From Archangium gephyra (GTDB taxonomy: Bacteria; Myxococcota; Myxococcia; Myxococcales; Myxococcaceae): a stretch of DNA of 64,000 nt. Of the stretch, positions 16,307 through 22,942 are shown piece by piece. Within the stretch, counting starts at the first letter, position 1. Each line of letters opens with the position of its first letter. Below the pieces are notes generated by a model, which saw only the letters and a list, made by a program, of their open reading frames with translations, did no database searches and was not told where the DNA came from. Where the stretch lies: NCBI RefSeq assembly GCF_001027285.1, contig NZ_CP011509.1:4162501-4226500 (forward strand), in the 5' to 3' direction. A program made the position numbers and the translations under genes.

Positions 16307-18151
16307 ATGGCCACACTCCCTCAGGCCGGAGAACGGGTGGTGGAGGTCCGCACCTGGCACCAGCTTCCTGGGATTGAGGCAAGGCGTTCCGTGCACCTGC
16401 ATCCATCCGATTCGAGACTTCCCACGGGTAGTATCCACTTCCCCAACGGGAACGAGGCGGCGTGGGCGAGGATCTCCGTCGAGACGGAGTCCCAGGACGT
16501 CCTCCGGGCCCTGGGACTCAAGCCCCCGCGCGCGCTCATCCTCCTGCTCGGAGGCACGGAGGGGCTGGAGCCCGGGCTCACGGCGCGCCTGCGGCAGCTC
16601 TTCGGCCGGGGCATTGCTTGCGCGGCCATGGACGCGGGGGCCGTCATCCTGGATGGAGGCACGCAGGCGGGCGTCGTGGACTTGATGGGGCAGGGCGTCG
16701 CGGACCGGGGCCATGGCGCCGCGCTCGTGGGCGTGGTGCCCGAGCGGCTCGTCACCTGGCCGGGTGGCCCTTCGCCCTCGGGCCCGCAGCCCCTGGTTCC
16801 CCTGGAGCCCCATCACTCCCACTTCGTCCTGGTGGAGAGTCAAGACTGGGGAGGGGAGACCCCCACCCTCTACAAGCTCGCCGAGACACTCGCCGCCGGG
16901 GCGCCCGTGGTGGCCGTGCTCGCCAACGGGGGGGAGCTCTCCAAGCAGGAGCTCCTCCGGGCCGTGCGACGGGGCTGGCCCGTGGTGGTGTTGAAGAACA
17001 GCGGCCGTCTGGCGGACGCGCTCTCGAGCCACGTCCGGCAATCCTCTGGCCCCCTCGAGGATCCCGCGCTCGCGGAGATCGTCGCGGATGGCGACCTCCA
17101 CTTCTTCCCGCTGGAGGGTTCCCCGCGGGAGCTCAAACGGCTGCTCACCCATCAGCTCCGCGAGGACTCCATCCTGAGGCTGGCCTGGCAGCGCTTCGCC
17201 CTCCACGACGACAATGCCAAGAGGCAGCAGCGGGTCTTCCGCCTCATCCAGCGCTGGACGGTCCTGTTCGGCTTCCTGGGCACGCTGGCCGTCCTGCTCA
17301 AGACCTCTCTCCACTCCACGGGGCGCTTCGCCAACGGGAGCCTTCCGGACGGCGTCTTCCGCGTCCTCATCGTGGCCCTGGCCGCGGCGGTCACCGGGCT
17401 CGTGGCGGCGGCGAGCTACTTCAAGTCCGGGACACGGTGGATCCTGCTGCGCGCGCACACCGAGGCCCTCAAACGGGAGATCTACCGCTACCGCTGCCGG
17501 TTGGGAAACACGGCCCACCCCCGGACAGGGCGGCTGTCCCATGAGCGCCGGCTGGCGAACAGGATGAGGGTCATCAGCCAGCAGCTCTTCCGGATGGAGC
17601 CTGGTGTCTCGGCGCTCGGCCGCTACCGGGGACGTCTGCCTCCGCCAGACGCGGTGGATCCTCGCGACGATGGCTTCAGCGCCCTGTCTCCCTTCCACTA
17701 CATCCGCTACCGCCTCGAGCATCAACTCGGCTACTACCGCGACCGGCTCAACACGCAGGCCCGGCGGGCCCGGAGACTCCAGTGGACCGTCATCGCGGTG
17801 AGTGCCCTGGGCACGGTCCTGGCGGCGGTGGGTCTGGAGCTGTGGGTGGCCCTGACCTCGGCCCTGGTCACGACCCTCATCGCCTGGATCAACTCCCAGA
17901 ACGCCGAGAACCTGCTCACCAAATACAACCAGGCCATCACGGATCTGGAAGACACCCGGGTCTGGTGGAGCGCCCTGTCCCTGGAGGAGCAGTCCAGCCG
18001 TCGTCACTTCGAGCTCCTCGTCAGCAGGACCGAGCTCGTCCTGCAGAGTGAGCTCACCGGCTGGGTCCAGGAGATGAAGGAGTTGATGGCCCGGCTCGAC
18101 GCACGGCACGAGAAGTCCGGCAGGAAGGCCGAGCCCCGGGTGCAGCACTGA
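16307..18151 (+). CDS. SLOG (LSDAT_prok/TRPM-SLOG-like) sensor fused to two SLATT (DUF4231-like) 2TM modules
   Basis: Residues about 40-255 form a Rossmann-like SLOG domain: FPNGNEAAW, then LILLLGGTEGLEPGL (about 75-90), DGGTQAGVVDLMGQG (about 115-130) and APVVAVLANGGE (about 200), as in the LSDAT domains related to the TRPM N-terminus. Two 2TM modules follow, with helix pairs at about 317-335/350-372 and about 490-512/514-530, the second resembling DUF4231/SLATT. Comparative genomics has linked such fusions to nucleotide-derived second messengers and membrane perforation; that role is inferred here. No good Shine-Dalgarno precedes the ATG at 16307 and conserved sequence begins near residue 40, so the true start may differ. 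The gene is isolated, with no synthase next to it. Confidence 0.8.
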   Translation: MATLPQAGERVVEVRTWHQLPGIEARRSVHLHPSDSRLPTGSIHFPNGNEAAWARISVETESQDVLRALGLKPPRALILLLGGTEGLEPGLTARLRQLFGRGIACAAMDAGAVILDGGTQAGVVDLMGQGVADRGHGAALVGVVPERLVTWPGGPSPSGPQPLVPLEPHHSHFVLVESQDWGGETPTLYKLAETLAAGAPVVAVLANGGELSKQELLRAVRRGWPVVVLKNSGRLADALSSHVRQSSGPLEDPALAEIVADGDLHFFPLEGSPRELKRLLTHQLREDSILRLAWQRFALHDDNAKRQQRVFRLIQRWTVLFGFLGTLAVLLKTSLHSTGRFANGSLPDGVFRVLIVALAAAVTGLVAAASYFKSGTRWILLRAHTEALKREIYRYRCRLGNTAHPRTGRLSHERRLANRMRVISQQLFRMEPGVSALGRYRGRLPPPDAVDPRDDGFSALSPFHYIRYRLEHQLGYYRDRLNTQARRARRLQWTVIAVSALGTVLAAVGLELWVALTSALVTTLIAWINSQNAENLLTKYNQAITDLEDTRVWWSALSLEEQSSRRHFELLVSRTELVLQSELTGWVQEMKELMARLDARHEKSGRKAEPRVQH

Positions 18152-18617
18152 CCCTCGGAGGCCGCGCCCCCTCCCCAGGTCCGAGCCCGTCGTTGAATCC
18201 ACGGAAGTTTGAAGTTCGCGCTGTGCTTTCCGGGACAGCTTCGCTTCGGACGGAGTGCCGCCGCCCTCCACCAGTGTTTACAGGCTGGCCGGGCAAGGGG
18301 TCTGCTCCAGGCACGAGCCAGCGCAGACTCCAAGAGCGGCCACGGACTCATCGCCGAAGGAGTGCTCCAGAGCTGGGCTGCCGTGGGCCTGGGAGAACTG
18401 CCGGTAGAAGGTCCCGCCGTACAGCCGCAGGGGATCGTCGAACAGTCCCATACCGGGCCATAGGCCGCGCGTGGGGGAAGCCTGTCAAGGCAATGCTTTT
18501 TCCCATGTGCGGCTGCCGCGCCCCTCGCGCGCTCGTTCGTTACTGTGGGAACGTGCTGGCATACTCCCAACGGGCCCCAACTGAGCCTGCCCCCCGCGCT
18601 TGATGAAGGATGTGACG
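18152..18617. other. Gene-poor stretch with a possible coding remnant
   Basis: This 466-bp gap between the SLOG-SLATT gene and the next lipoprotein holds only the short minus-strand frame annotated separately (18278-18451). The last 130 bp before 18618 probably contain the lipoprotein promoter. No RNA gene or repeat was seen. Confidence 0.35.
18278..18451 (-). pseudogene. Short possible gene remnant, 57 codons
   Basis: The frame ATG 18451 to TAA 18278 has strongly GC-rich third positions and a protein-like composition (begins MGLFDDPLRLYGGTFYRQF). There is no ribosome binding site and no room for a domain. It looks like a fragment of a degraded gene. I do not recognise the family. Confidence 0.25.
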
Positions 18618-19283
18618 ATGCGCTTGCGAACCTGGAGCGCGCTCCTGGTACTGCTCACCGCCTGCGCGAGCGCGCCCGCCCCGCAGTCGATGCCACGGCC
18701 CCACGCCTTCGCGTCGGCTCCTACTTCGGGCCCGCGCATCCGGCTCGTTTCCGCGCCGATGGAGCCGGCACCGGAACGGTCGTGGATTGGAAGGGCGGAC
18801 CTGGACAAGGCCCGGGCACTGCTGTCTCGGGTACGCAAAGACATCGAGCCGCGTCAGTGGGAACAGTTGGACCGCGAGCTCACCGCGGCGGAGCGGGCCT
18901 TCGAGCGCTTCTCAAGCGCCGCGAGGACGAGCGGGCAAGCCGCTGAGGTGGTGAGGGGAGCCGAGGGCCTCGCCCAGGCTGGACGCGCAAACGAGGCCCC
19001 TCTGGCGCTCTCCAGGGTGGGCCCGGTGCTCGTGGCCCTCGTCCTGCTCTGGCCCTCCAGCACCGCCGGGCCGGAGTCTGACCGCCGTCCGCCTTGGGTC
19101 GACGCTCAACGGGAACTCGAGGCACGGCTGCGGGACGTCTCGGAGTCCTCGCGGCAACTCATGGTGGCTCTCGAGGCCCAGCCTCGTGCGGCGAAAGCAC
19201 CGACCCGGGAGCCCTCGCCGCGGAAGCAGTTCGCGTCCGCTCTCGTGGAGGAAGACACTGTCGTTGTCATGGATTGGTGCTGA
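18618..19283 (+). CDS. Lipoprotein paired with Imm52 gene
   Basis: The ATG at 18618 is preferred because AAGGA lies 7 bp upstream and it gives a canonical lipoprotein signal (MRLRTWSALLVLLTAC); in-frame upstream starts exist at 18603 and 18600. The 221-residue product has an Ala-rich helical middle (about 55-110), a hydrophobic segment VGPVLVALVLLWPSS (about 135-150), and a charged helical end closing in VVVMDWC. I recognise no catalytic domain. TGA at 19281-19283 is one base before the ATG of the Imm52 gene, so the two are translationally coupled. In myxobacteria Imm52 genes commonly partner Tox-REase-5 toxins; this protein could be a toxin carrier that has lost its C-terminal domain, which is inference. 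Confidence 0.6.
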   Translation: MRLRTWSALLVLLTACASAPAPQSMPRPHAFASAPTSGPRIRLVSAPMEPAPERSWIGRADLDKARALLSRVRKDIEPRQWEQLDRELTAAERAFERFSSAARTSGQAAEVVRGAEGLAQAGRANEAPLALSRVGPVLVALVLLWPSSTAGPESDRRPPWVDAQRELEARLRDVSESSRQLMVALEAQPRAAKAPTREPSPRKQFASALVEEDTVVVMDWC

Positions 19284-19284
19284 A

Positions 19285-20043
19285 ATGTCAGCCGAGCAAA
19301 AATCCCTTAACGTGGTCGTCTACGCGCCTGCGCTCGTGGGCGACGAGAAGCGACCCCTTGCCATCGCCCAAGGAATGGAGCGCGCGCTTCGCGGCTTGCG
19401 GCTGGAGTGGACGACTTCTGAAAAGGACGGCCTTATTGCATTGCCCAACCGCGACGAGGGGATCGTGACGGACAAGGCAAACGGCGGCTTTTTCTTCCTT
19501 TGCAACGATGACGAAAATCACCCGGTAACACTCAGTGGGTGGGAGAACCCTGACGGGCTTGCCGCAGGGGGACCGCCGCACTTTCAAGTTTCCGTGAGCC
19601 TGCCGCTGGATGCAGTTGGCATTGCCGCGGCCGTAGATGTGCTGGAGGCCGTAGGGGACGGCGCTCGCGCCGTCTGGGGAAAAGCGTCGCTGGATGGCTA
19701 TGGCGGGGTCGTGGCGCAGCAGTTTCGCCGCCAGGGCGACAAGCCGCATGTGCCGCCCTACGGGTTGCCCTCTCTCAAGCGCCCCCGGGACAATCCTGCG
19801 CCTGAGATTCCCCATTACCTCGGGTGGCTGAACTACTGGTCTGCCGCTACCGCACGCGCCATCGGCTTCCCGGACCCGGTCCGCGACGCGGAGCTGCTTT
19901 CACGCGCACGGCTTACCGCGACGGGCGGGTGGGTTGTCTGGCTCACCGATATGCCGCTCGACCTGGACAACCCCGCCCACCTGGACACGCTCAAACGGGC
20001 CTACGCGCGCTTCCCGGAGATCGGCGGACGCTCCACCCCTTGA
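19285..20043 (+). CDS. Imm52-family immunity protein
   Basis: The 252-residue protein starts at the ATG one base after the lipoprotein stop; a 33-residue upstream extension in frame overlaps that gene and is rejected. It has features of the immunity-52 family: an N-terminal strand NVVVYAPALVGDEK, a GLRLEW segment, and the C-terminal GGWVVWLTDMPLDLDNPAHL. Imm52 proteins are cytoplasmic antidotes in polymorphic toxin systems, classically against Tox-REase-5. No intact toxin domain is visible beside it. The coding GC is lower than that of the neighbouring core genes, consistent with accessory DNA. Confidence 0.7.
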   Translation: MSAEQKSLNVVVYAPALVGDEKRPLAIAQGMERALRGLRLEWTTSEKDGLIALPNRDEGIVTDKANGGFFFLCNDDENHPVTLSGWENPDGLAAGGPPHFQVSVSLPLDAVGIAAAVDVLEAVGDGARAVWGKASLDGYGGVVAQQFRRQGDKPHVPPYGLPSLKRPRDNPAPEIPHYLGWLNYWSAATARAIGFPDPVRDAELLSRARLTATGGWVVWLTDMPLDLDNPAHLDTLKRAYARFPEIGGRSTP

Positions 20044-20136
20044 GGCCGGCACGGCTCGCAGTGGCCATGCTCACCGCCGGGGTGAAGCGCCTGAGACTCA
20101 AGCCCATCAACAACGCGTTTGCCGTGCTGCAGCAAG

Positions 20137-20279
20137 GTCCGGCGTACCATCTGGCAGGGGGTGACGGGGCTGCCGAAGGGGGACGGGAAAGAACGATGGG
20201 CCTGCCGGGCTCGGCAGTGGACGCGCTCAAGGGACACCGCCTGCGAGGCCCTTACGTATTCAGCCAGGAGCACGGCTAG
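20137..20279 (+). pseudogene. Frameshifted fragment of a tyrosine site-specific integrase
   Basis: In one frame 20137-20181 reads VRRTIWQGVTGLPKG; shifting frame, about 20188-20279 reads RERTMGLPGSAVDALK then HRLRGPYVFSQEHG and a stop. Joined, these match the part of tyrosine recombinases where a beta-hairpin (R-x-x-W-x-G-x-x-G-x-P-K-x-x-R-x-R) leads to A-L-x-x-H-R-H-L-R-G-x-x-V-F. Neither the N-terminal domain nor the catalytic R-H-R-Y C-terminus remains. It sits 50 bp from a tRNA-like T-arm sequence, the usual target of such enzymes. Confidence 0.6.
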
Positions 20280-20327
20280 CCGCTTACCGCTGGCAACCTC
20301 TTGAGATTGCCGGGCTTCCCAGGTTGT

Positions 20328-20350
20328 CCCCGACGGGATTCGAACCCGTG
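20328..20350 (-). repeat. att-like direct repeat, copy 1 (tRNA T-arm fragment)
   Basis: CCCCGACGGGATTCGA, read on the other strand, is a T-stem/loop with GGTTCGAATCCCGTCGGGG, like the 3' end of a tRNA. No anticodon arm or 5' acceptor strand is present at the right distance, so it is a fragment. The same 16 bases recur at 22733-22748, and the match continues for CCCGT after one differing base. Confidence 0.6.
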
Positions 20351-20476
20351 GAGGAGGGGTGCCCCAACCCCGCGACGGCACACGCCTTCCGAGGAATCGC
20401 GAGTGAATCCGGGCACTTCGAGTCCACGGGGGAGTCCCCGGCAGTCCCACCTGTCCCTCCGAGTCCCCTCCAATCC

Positions 20477-20495
20477 TGGAGACATTTTGGAGACA
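20477..20495. repeat. Double TGGAGACA motif, copy 1
   Basis: TGGAGACATTTTGGAGACA contains two TGGAGACA units separated by TTT. A near copy (16 of 19 identical) lies at 22643-22661, at the other side of the proposed att-flanked segment. Confidence 0.5.
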
Positions 20496-20640
20496 GAACC
20501 AGGGGCGCACGGTGCTGCACCGGCGCGGCGCACGCTCTTGCTCGCTCCGGCAGCGGCCCTCCTCGCCCCCTTTGCGCCAGCCCGCCCCCTCAACAAGACC
20601 CCCATTCCGCCTATGCGCATCCACCGGATCCGGAGCCGAC

Positions 20641-21474
20641 TCAGATTTCGCTCGCGATCAGGATCCGCGCGGATTCGGCGAACTCACGTGCGCCCGGGGT
20701 GAGATCCTCGTAGGGGGCGTCGAAAACCGCATCGAACGCGATGCCCCAGATGAGCGGATCACACCTATCGAATTCACCGGTCAGCTCGAGCCCCGTGATC
20801 GTGGAGAGAATGTCGAACAGGTTGATGGGTTCCGAGTACAGCTCGATGCCTCGTGCCACGCGAAGAATGTAGGGAACACGCGGGAAAGGGTTTGGCCCAT
20901 CTTTCGAATCCAAGAAGGTCGGACCCACCTCGGCGCCATCCTGAACGATGCACTCGAGCCACTCACACGCGGACTCGGCGGCCTCTCGCCAAGCGGAGGG
21001 CTCCGCCTCGGGCATGGAGTGCTCGAACAATTCATCGAGCCTCGAGAGGGCACTGTCATTCGCGGCGACAGCGCGTGGCTCCAATGAGCCGAGAACCTTG
21101 ACCGCCGTCGAGCTCCAGAGACGTTGCTCCCGCCGGATGCAGGACCGCAGACGGGCATCCGTCATGTCGCTTGCCCACCGCGCCACGAAGGTCGCCTCGG
21201 CGCGAGCGCGACCCCGCACGTCCTCGTCACACAGCGCATCGAGGAGGAAGTTCATCCAAGTGAAGAAGGTGCGCGGGTGCTCGAACGAGCCGCTCCGGCG
21301 CTTGCTCCTGCTGCGCAACATGTCCTCCCGTTCGTCAAACCGATAGCGCAGGGTGTCGCGCAGGTCTTCATCCACCTCGAAGGATTCGAACTGACCCATC
21401 ACGGGAATCAACAGGCCACGAAATGTCAGCGCCTGCCTCCGGGGCACCGGGCCACCACGCTTCTCTGTTCGCAT
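20641..21474 (-). CDS. Hypothetical protein, 277 residues, accessory
   Basis: The start at 21474 has a good GAGGAGGG site 3 bp upstream. The product is soluble and mostly helical, with many charged residues and no signal peptide. Segments such as WMNFLLDALCDEDVRGRARAEATFVARW and WREAAESACEWLECIVQDGAEVGPTF look like a globular domain, but I recognise no family. It is the only intact gene of its size between the two att-like repeats, so it may be cargo of the former element. Confidence 0.6.
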   Translation of the reverse strand: MRTEKRGGPVPRRQALTFRGLLIPVMGQFESFEVDEDLRDTLRYRFDEREDMLRSRSKRRSGSFEHPRTFFTWMNFLLDALCDEDVRGRARAEATFVARWASDMTDARLRSCIRREQRLWSSTAVKVLGSLEPRAVAANDSALSRLDELFEHSMPEAEPSAWREAAESACEWLECIVQDGAEVGPTFLDSKDGPNPFPRVPYILRVARGIELYSEPINLFDILSTITGLELTGEFDRCDPLIWGIAFDAVFDAPYEDLTPGAREFAESARILIASEI

Positions 21475-22188
21475 ATACCCTCCTCACCAGGGGCTGCCGT
21501 GCTGACGAGCAGCATGACAAGGTCGCCCCCGCATCGCTCGGGTGAATCACGGGAGCGAGGGCAAACGCTCACCGTTCAACGCACAGGCCTGGGCCGCTCA
21601 CGCGATGACACCACCTGCCAGGATGAGCCACAGCGGCCTCACGTGTCGTCGGCCCGTGGGGCCTCCCAAGGGCCAGGGTGGGGAGGATCCGGAATCGCCT
21701 CGGGAGAAAGGGAACCTGGGGCATCGCGCCAGCGGTTCAGTACCTGGTGCGCGGTCGGGCTCACGGGCGAGGCGGCCACAGCTGTGTCGAAGCTCGAGGC
21801 AACTCCGAAGGAGTGCTCGGGGGGATACGGACAGATAGCCAGAAGAATCTCACGCCCATGTCCAAAGCATACCACGCCCAGTTCCTGCACCGTCTTCATC
21901 ACCCGCGGCGGTCCGAGCACCTCCAGCAGCAGGTCCCGCGGATCCTCGCCCCGGCGTGGGCGATCTCGTCGATGAACGAGTTGACTGAGAACGCGTGGAA
22001 AATGTCGTGCACGGATCGCGTCAGACCCGCCCTGGCACAGGAACTCCAAGGTTCAGTCAGACACGATGGGAAAGCGCAATTGTCGCCAAGAGGAAAAGTA
22101 ACAGATGCTGATCACCTGGGAGGCTCCTGAACCTCCTTGCGAATTTCTTATAATGCACCCCCTCATCGACCCGAGGAGGAAAGTGCCA
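21475..22188. other. Gene-free stretch with a decayed gene
   Basis: Apart from the dehydrogenase-like remnant at 21640-22049, no frame here has a start site, coding bias and recognisable content together. The last 60 bp carry the Shine-Dalgarno sequence and probably the promoter of the small lipoprotein at 22189. Confidence 0.35.
21640..22049 (-). pseudogene. Probable remnant of a xanthine/aldehyde dehydrogenase molybdopterin subunit
   Basis: On the minus strand one frame near 21955-22000 reads HAFSVNSFIDEIAHAG, and after a frame change the sequence continues DPRDLLLEVLGPPRVM. Together this resembles the segment HAFAxxSFxDELAHAAGxDPxxFxLxLLGPPR of molybdopterin-binding subunits of the xanthine dehydrogenase/isoquinoline 1-oxidoreductase family. 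The following HSFGVASSFDTAVAASPVSP resembles the HRSFxxYVAxVVEVxV strand of the same proteins. Everything before and after is missing, so it cannot be functional. Confidence 0.4.
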
Positions 22189-22491
22189 ATGAAACTCACA
22201 TTTGCAGCGGTGGCCGCAGGATTCTGTATCTGGGTGGCGGGATGTGGCCCCGCGAGCGGGGATGCGAAGGAGCGCGGCACTGAGACAATCCGCCAGGAAC
22301 TCACGCCTTGCCTCTCCGCGTGCTGGGGGGGTTGCACCATCAAAAATTTGGAGTGCAGGGAAGGCTGCGAACAGCAGTGCAACGGCGACAATGGGTGTGA
22401 TGTGTGCACCAATGCGTGCTTCGGCGACCCCTACAACACCTTGTGCTACGACTGCCAAAACGACAACGCGTGCGTGTGGCCGACGCCTTGA
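22189..22491 (+). CDS. Small Cys-rich lipoprotein
   Basis: The ATG at 22189 has GAGGAGGA 8 bp upstream; an in-frame upstream extension from 22105 is rejected. The 100-residue product has a lipoprotein signal ending VAGC, a short linker, then about 60 residues with twelve cysteines in CxxxC and CxxC spacings (e.g. CLSACWGGC, CREGCEQQC, CDVCTNAC). The pattern implies a disulphide-knotted or metal-binding exported domain. Function unknown. It lies inside the att-flanked segment. Confidence 0.65.
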   Translation: MKLTFAAVAAGFCIWVAGCGPASGDAKERGTETIRQELTPCLSACWGGCTIKNLECREGCEQQCNGDNGCDVCTNACFGDPYNTLCYDCQNDNACVWPTP

Positions 22492-22642
22492 AAGGCGGGC
22501 TCCCACCCATGACGTTTGGCCTGTAGTACATCCAAGGGGATTTCTCGGTGTCCCGGGAGGGCACCCCGCTAGGTTATCCACGTGCGTCCGCGCACGAACA
22601 CCTTCAGCTGTGGAGAGGGGCGCGGCGTGGGTGTCTCCGATG

Positions 22643-22661
22643 TGGAGACATCCTGGAGACG
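22643..22661. repeat. Double TGGAGACA motif, copy 2
   Basis: TGGAGACATCCTGGAGACG, 16 of 19 identical to 20477-20495. Confidence 0.5.
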
Positions 22662-22679
22662 CGCCGGGGCCTGAAAACA

Positions 22680-22723
22680 CCAAGGCCGGGAACCACTGAG
22701 ATTTCAGCGGCTTCCGGCCTTGG
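22680..22723. terminator. Long imperfect inverted repeat
   Basis: CCAAGGCCGG at 22680 pairs with CCGGCCTTGG ending at 22723, and the inner bases continue to pair imperfectly (AACCACTGA with TTTCAGCGGCTT). The result is a long hairpin with a very short loop. It may terminate transcription or be part of a former element end. There is no T-tract. Confidence 0.45.
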
Positions 22724-22728
22724 CGTCA

Positions 22729-22763
22729 GTGACCCCGACGGGATTCGACCCCGTCGGCGTCAC
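22729..22763. repeat. att-like direct repeat, copy 2, extended into a 14-bp hairpin
   Basis: GTGACCCCGACGGG (22729-22742) pairs with CCCGTCGGCGTCAC (22750-22763) with one mismatch around a 7-base loop. The core CCCCGACGGGATTCGA (22733-22748) is the same as at 20328-20343. Unlike copy 1, both arms are extended, so it is not a plain tRNA 3' end. Confidence 0.6.
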
Positions 22764-22942
22764 CGTCCGGGCAGGCGGGCAGGCGTGAGGCCGGCTTGCT
22801 TGGGCCAGGCCGGTGGTCCGGCCGAAGAGGGGGGGGCGCGCAACCCTTGCGCCTGGACGCAGCCCTTGCACCCGGAACCCCTGTCGGAACGGGGGGTTCC
22901 GAGAGAAGGGCGCTGGCACGGAGCTTGGAGTGGGGGGGACCG

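Larger units (their letters stand above)
20280..20640. other. Non-coding accessory segment with att-like and tandem motifs
   Basis: This 361-bp gap holds the tRNA T-arm-like repeat (20328-20350) and a double TGGAGAC motif (20477-20495). The remainder shows nothing I can assign. Confidence 0.4.
22492..22942. other. Non-coding region with stem-loops and att-like repeat, upstream of hemN
   Basis: This 451-bp gap holds the second TGGAGAC pair, two long inverted repeats and the second T-arm-like repeat. The final 180 bp are GC- and G-rich and lead to the hemN start. No classical FNR box (TTGAT-N4-ATCAA) was found. Confidence 0.4.

Noticed and set aside
20328-20420. tRNA gene candidate on the minus strand
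   Set aside because: Only the T-arm and the 3' acceptor side are present. No 5' acceptor strand, D-arm or anticodon arm fits at the right distance.
22680-22723. Transposon terminal inverted repeat
   Set aside because: The two arms are adjacent, not at opposite ends of an element, and no transposase is present.
22729-22830. tRNA gene candidate on the minus strand
   Set aside because: The T-arm-like part is embedded in a symmetric hairpin and the upstream sequence cannot fold into the remaining arms.
22796-22942. 49-residue N-terminal extension of HemN
   Set aside because: Low-complexity Gly/Arg sequence, not found in HemN proteins; ATG 22943 gives the normal length.
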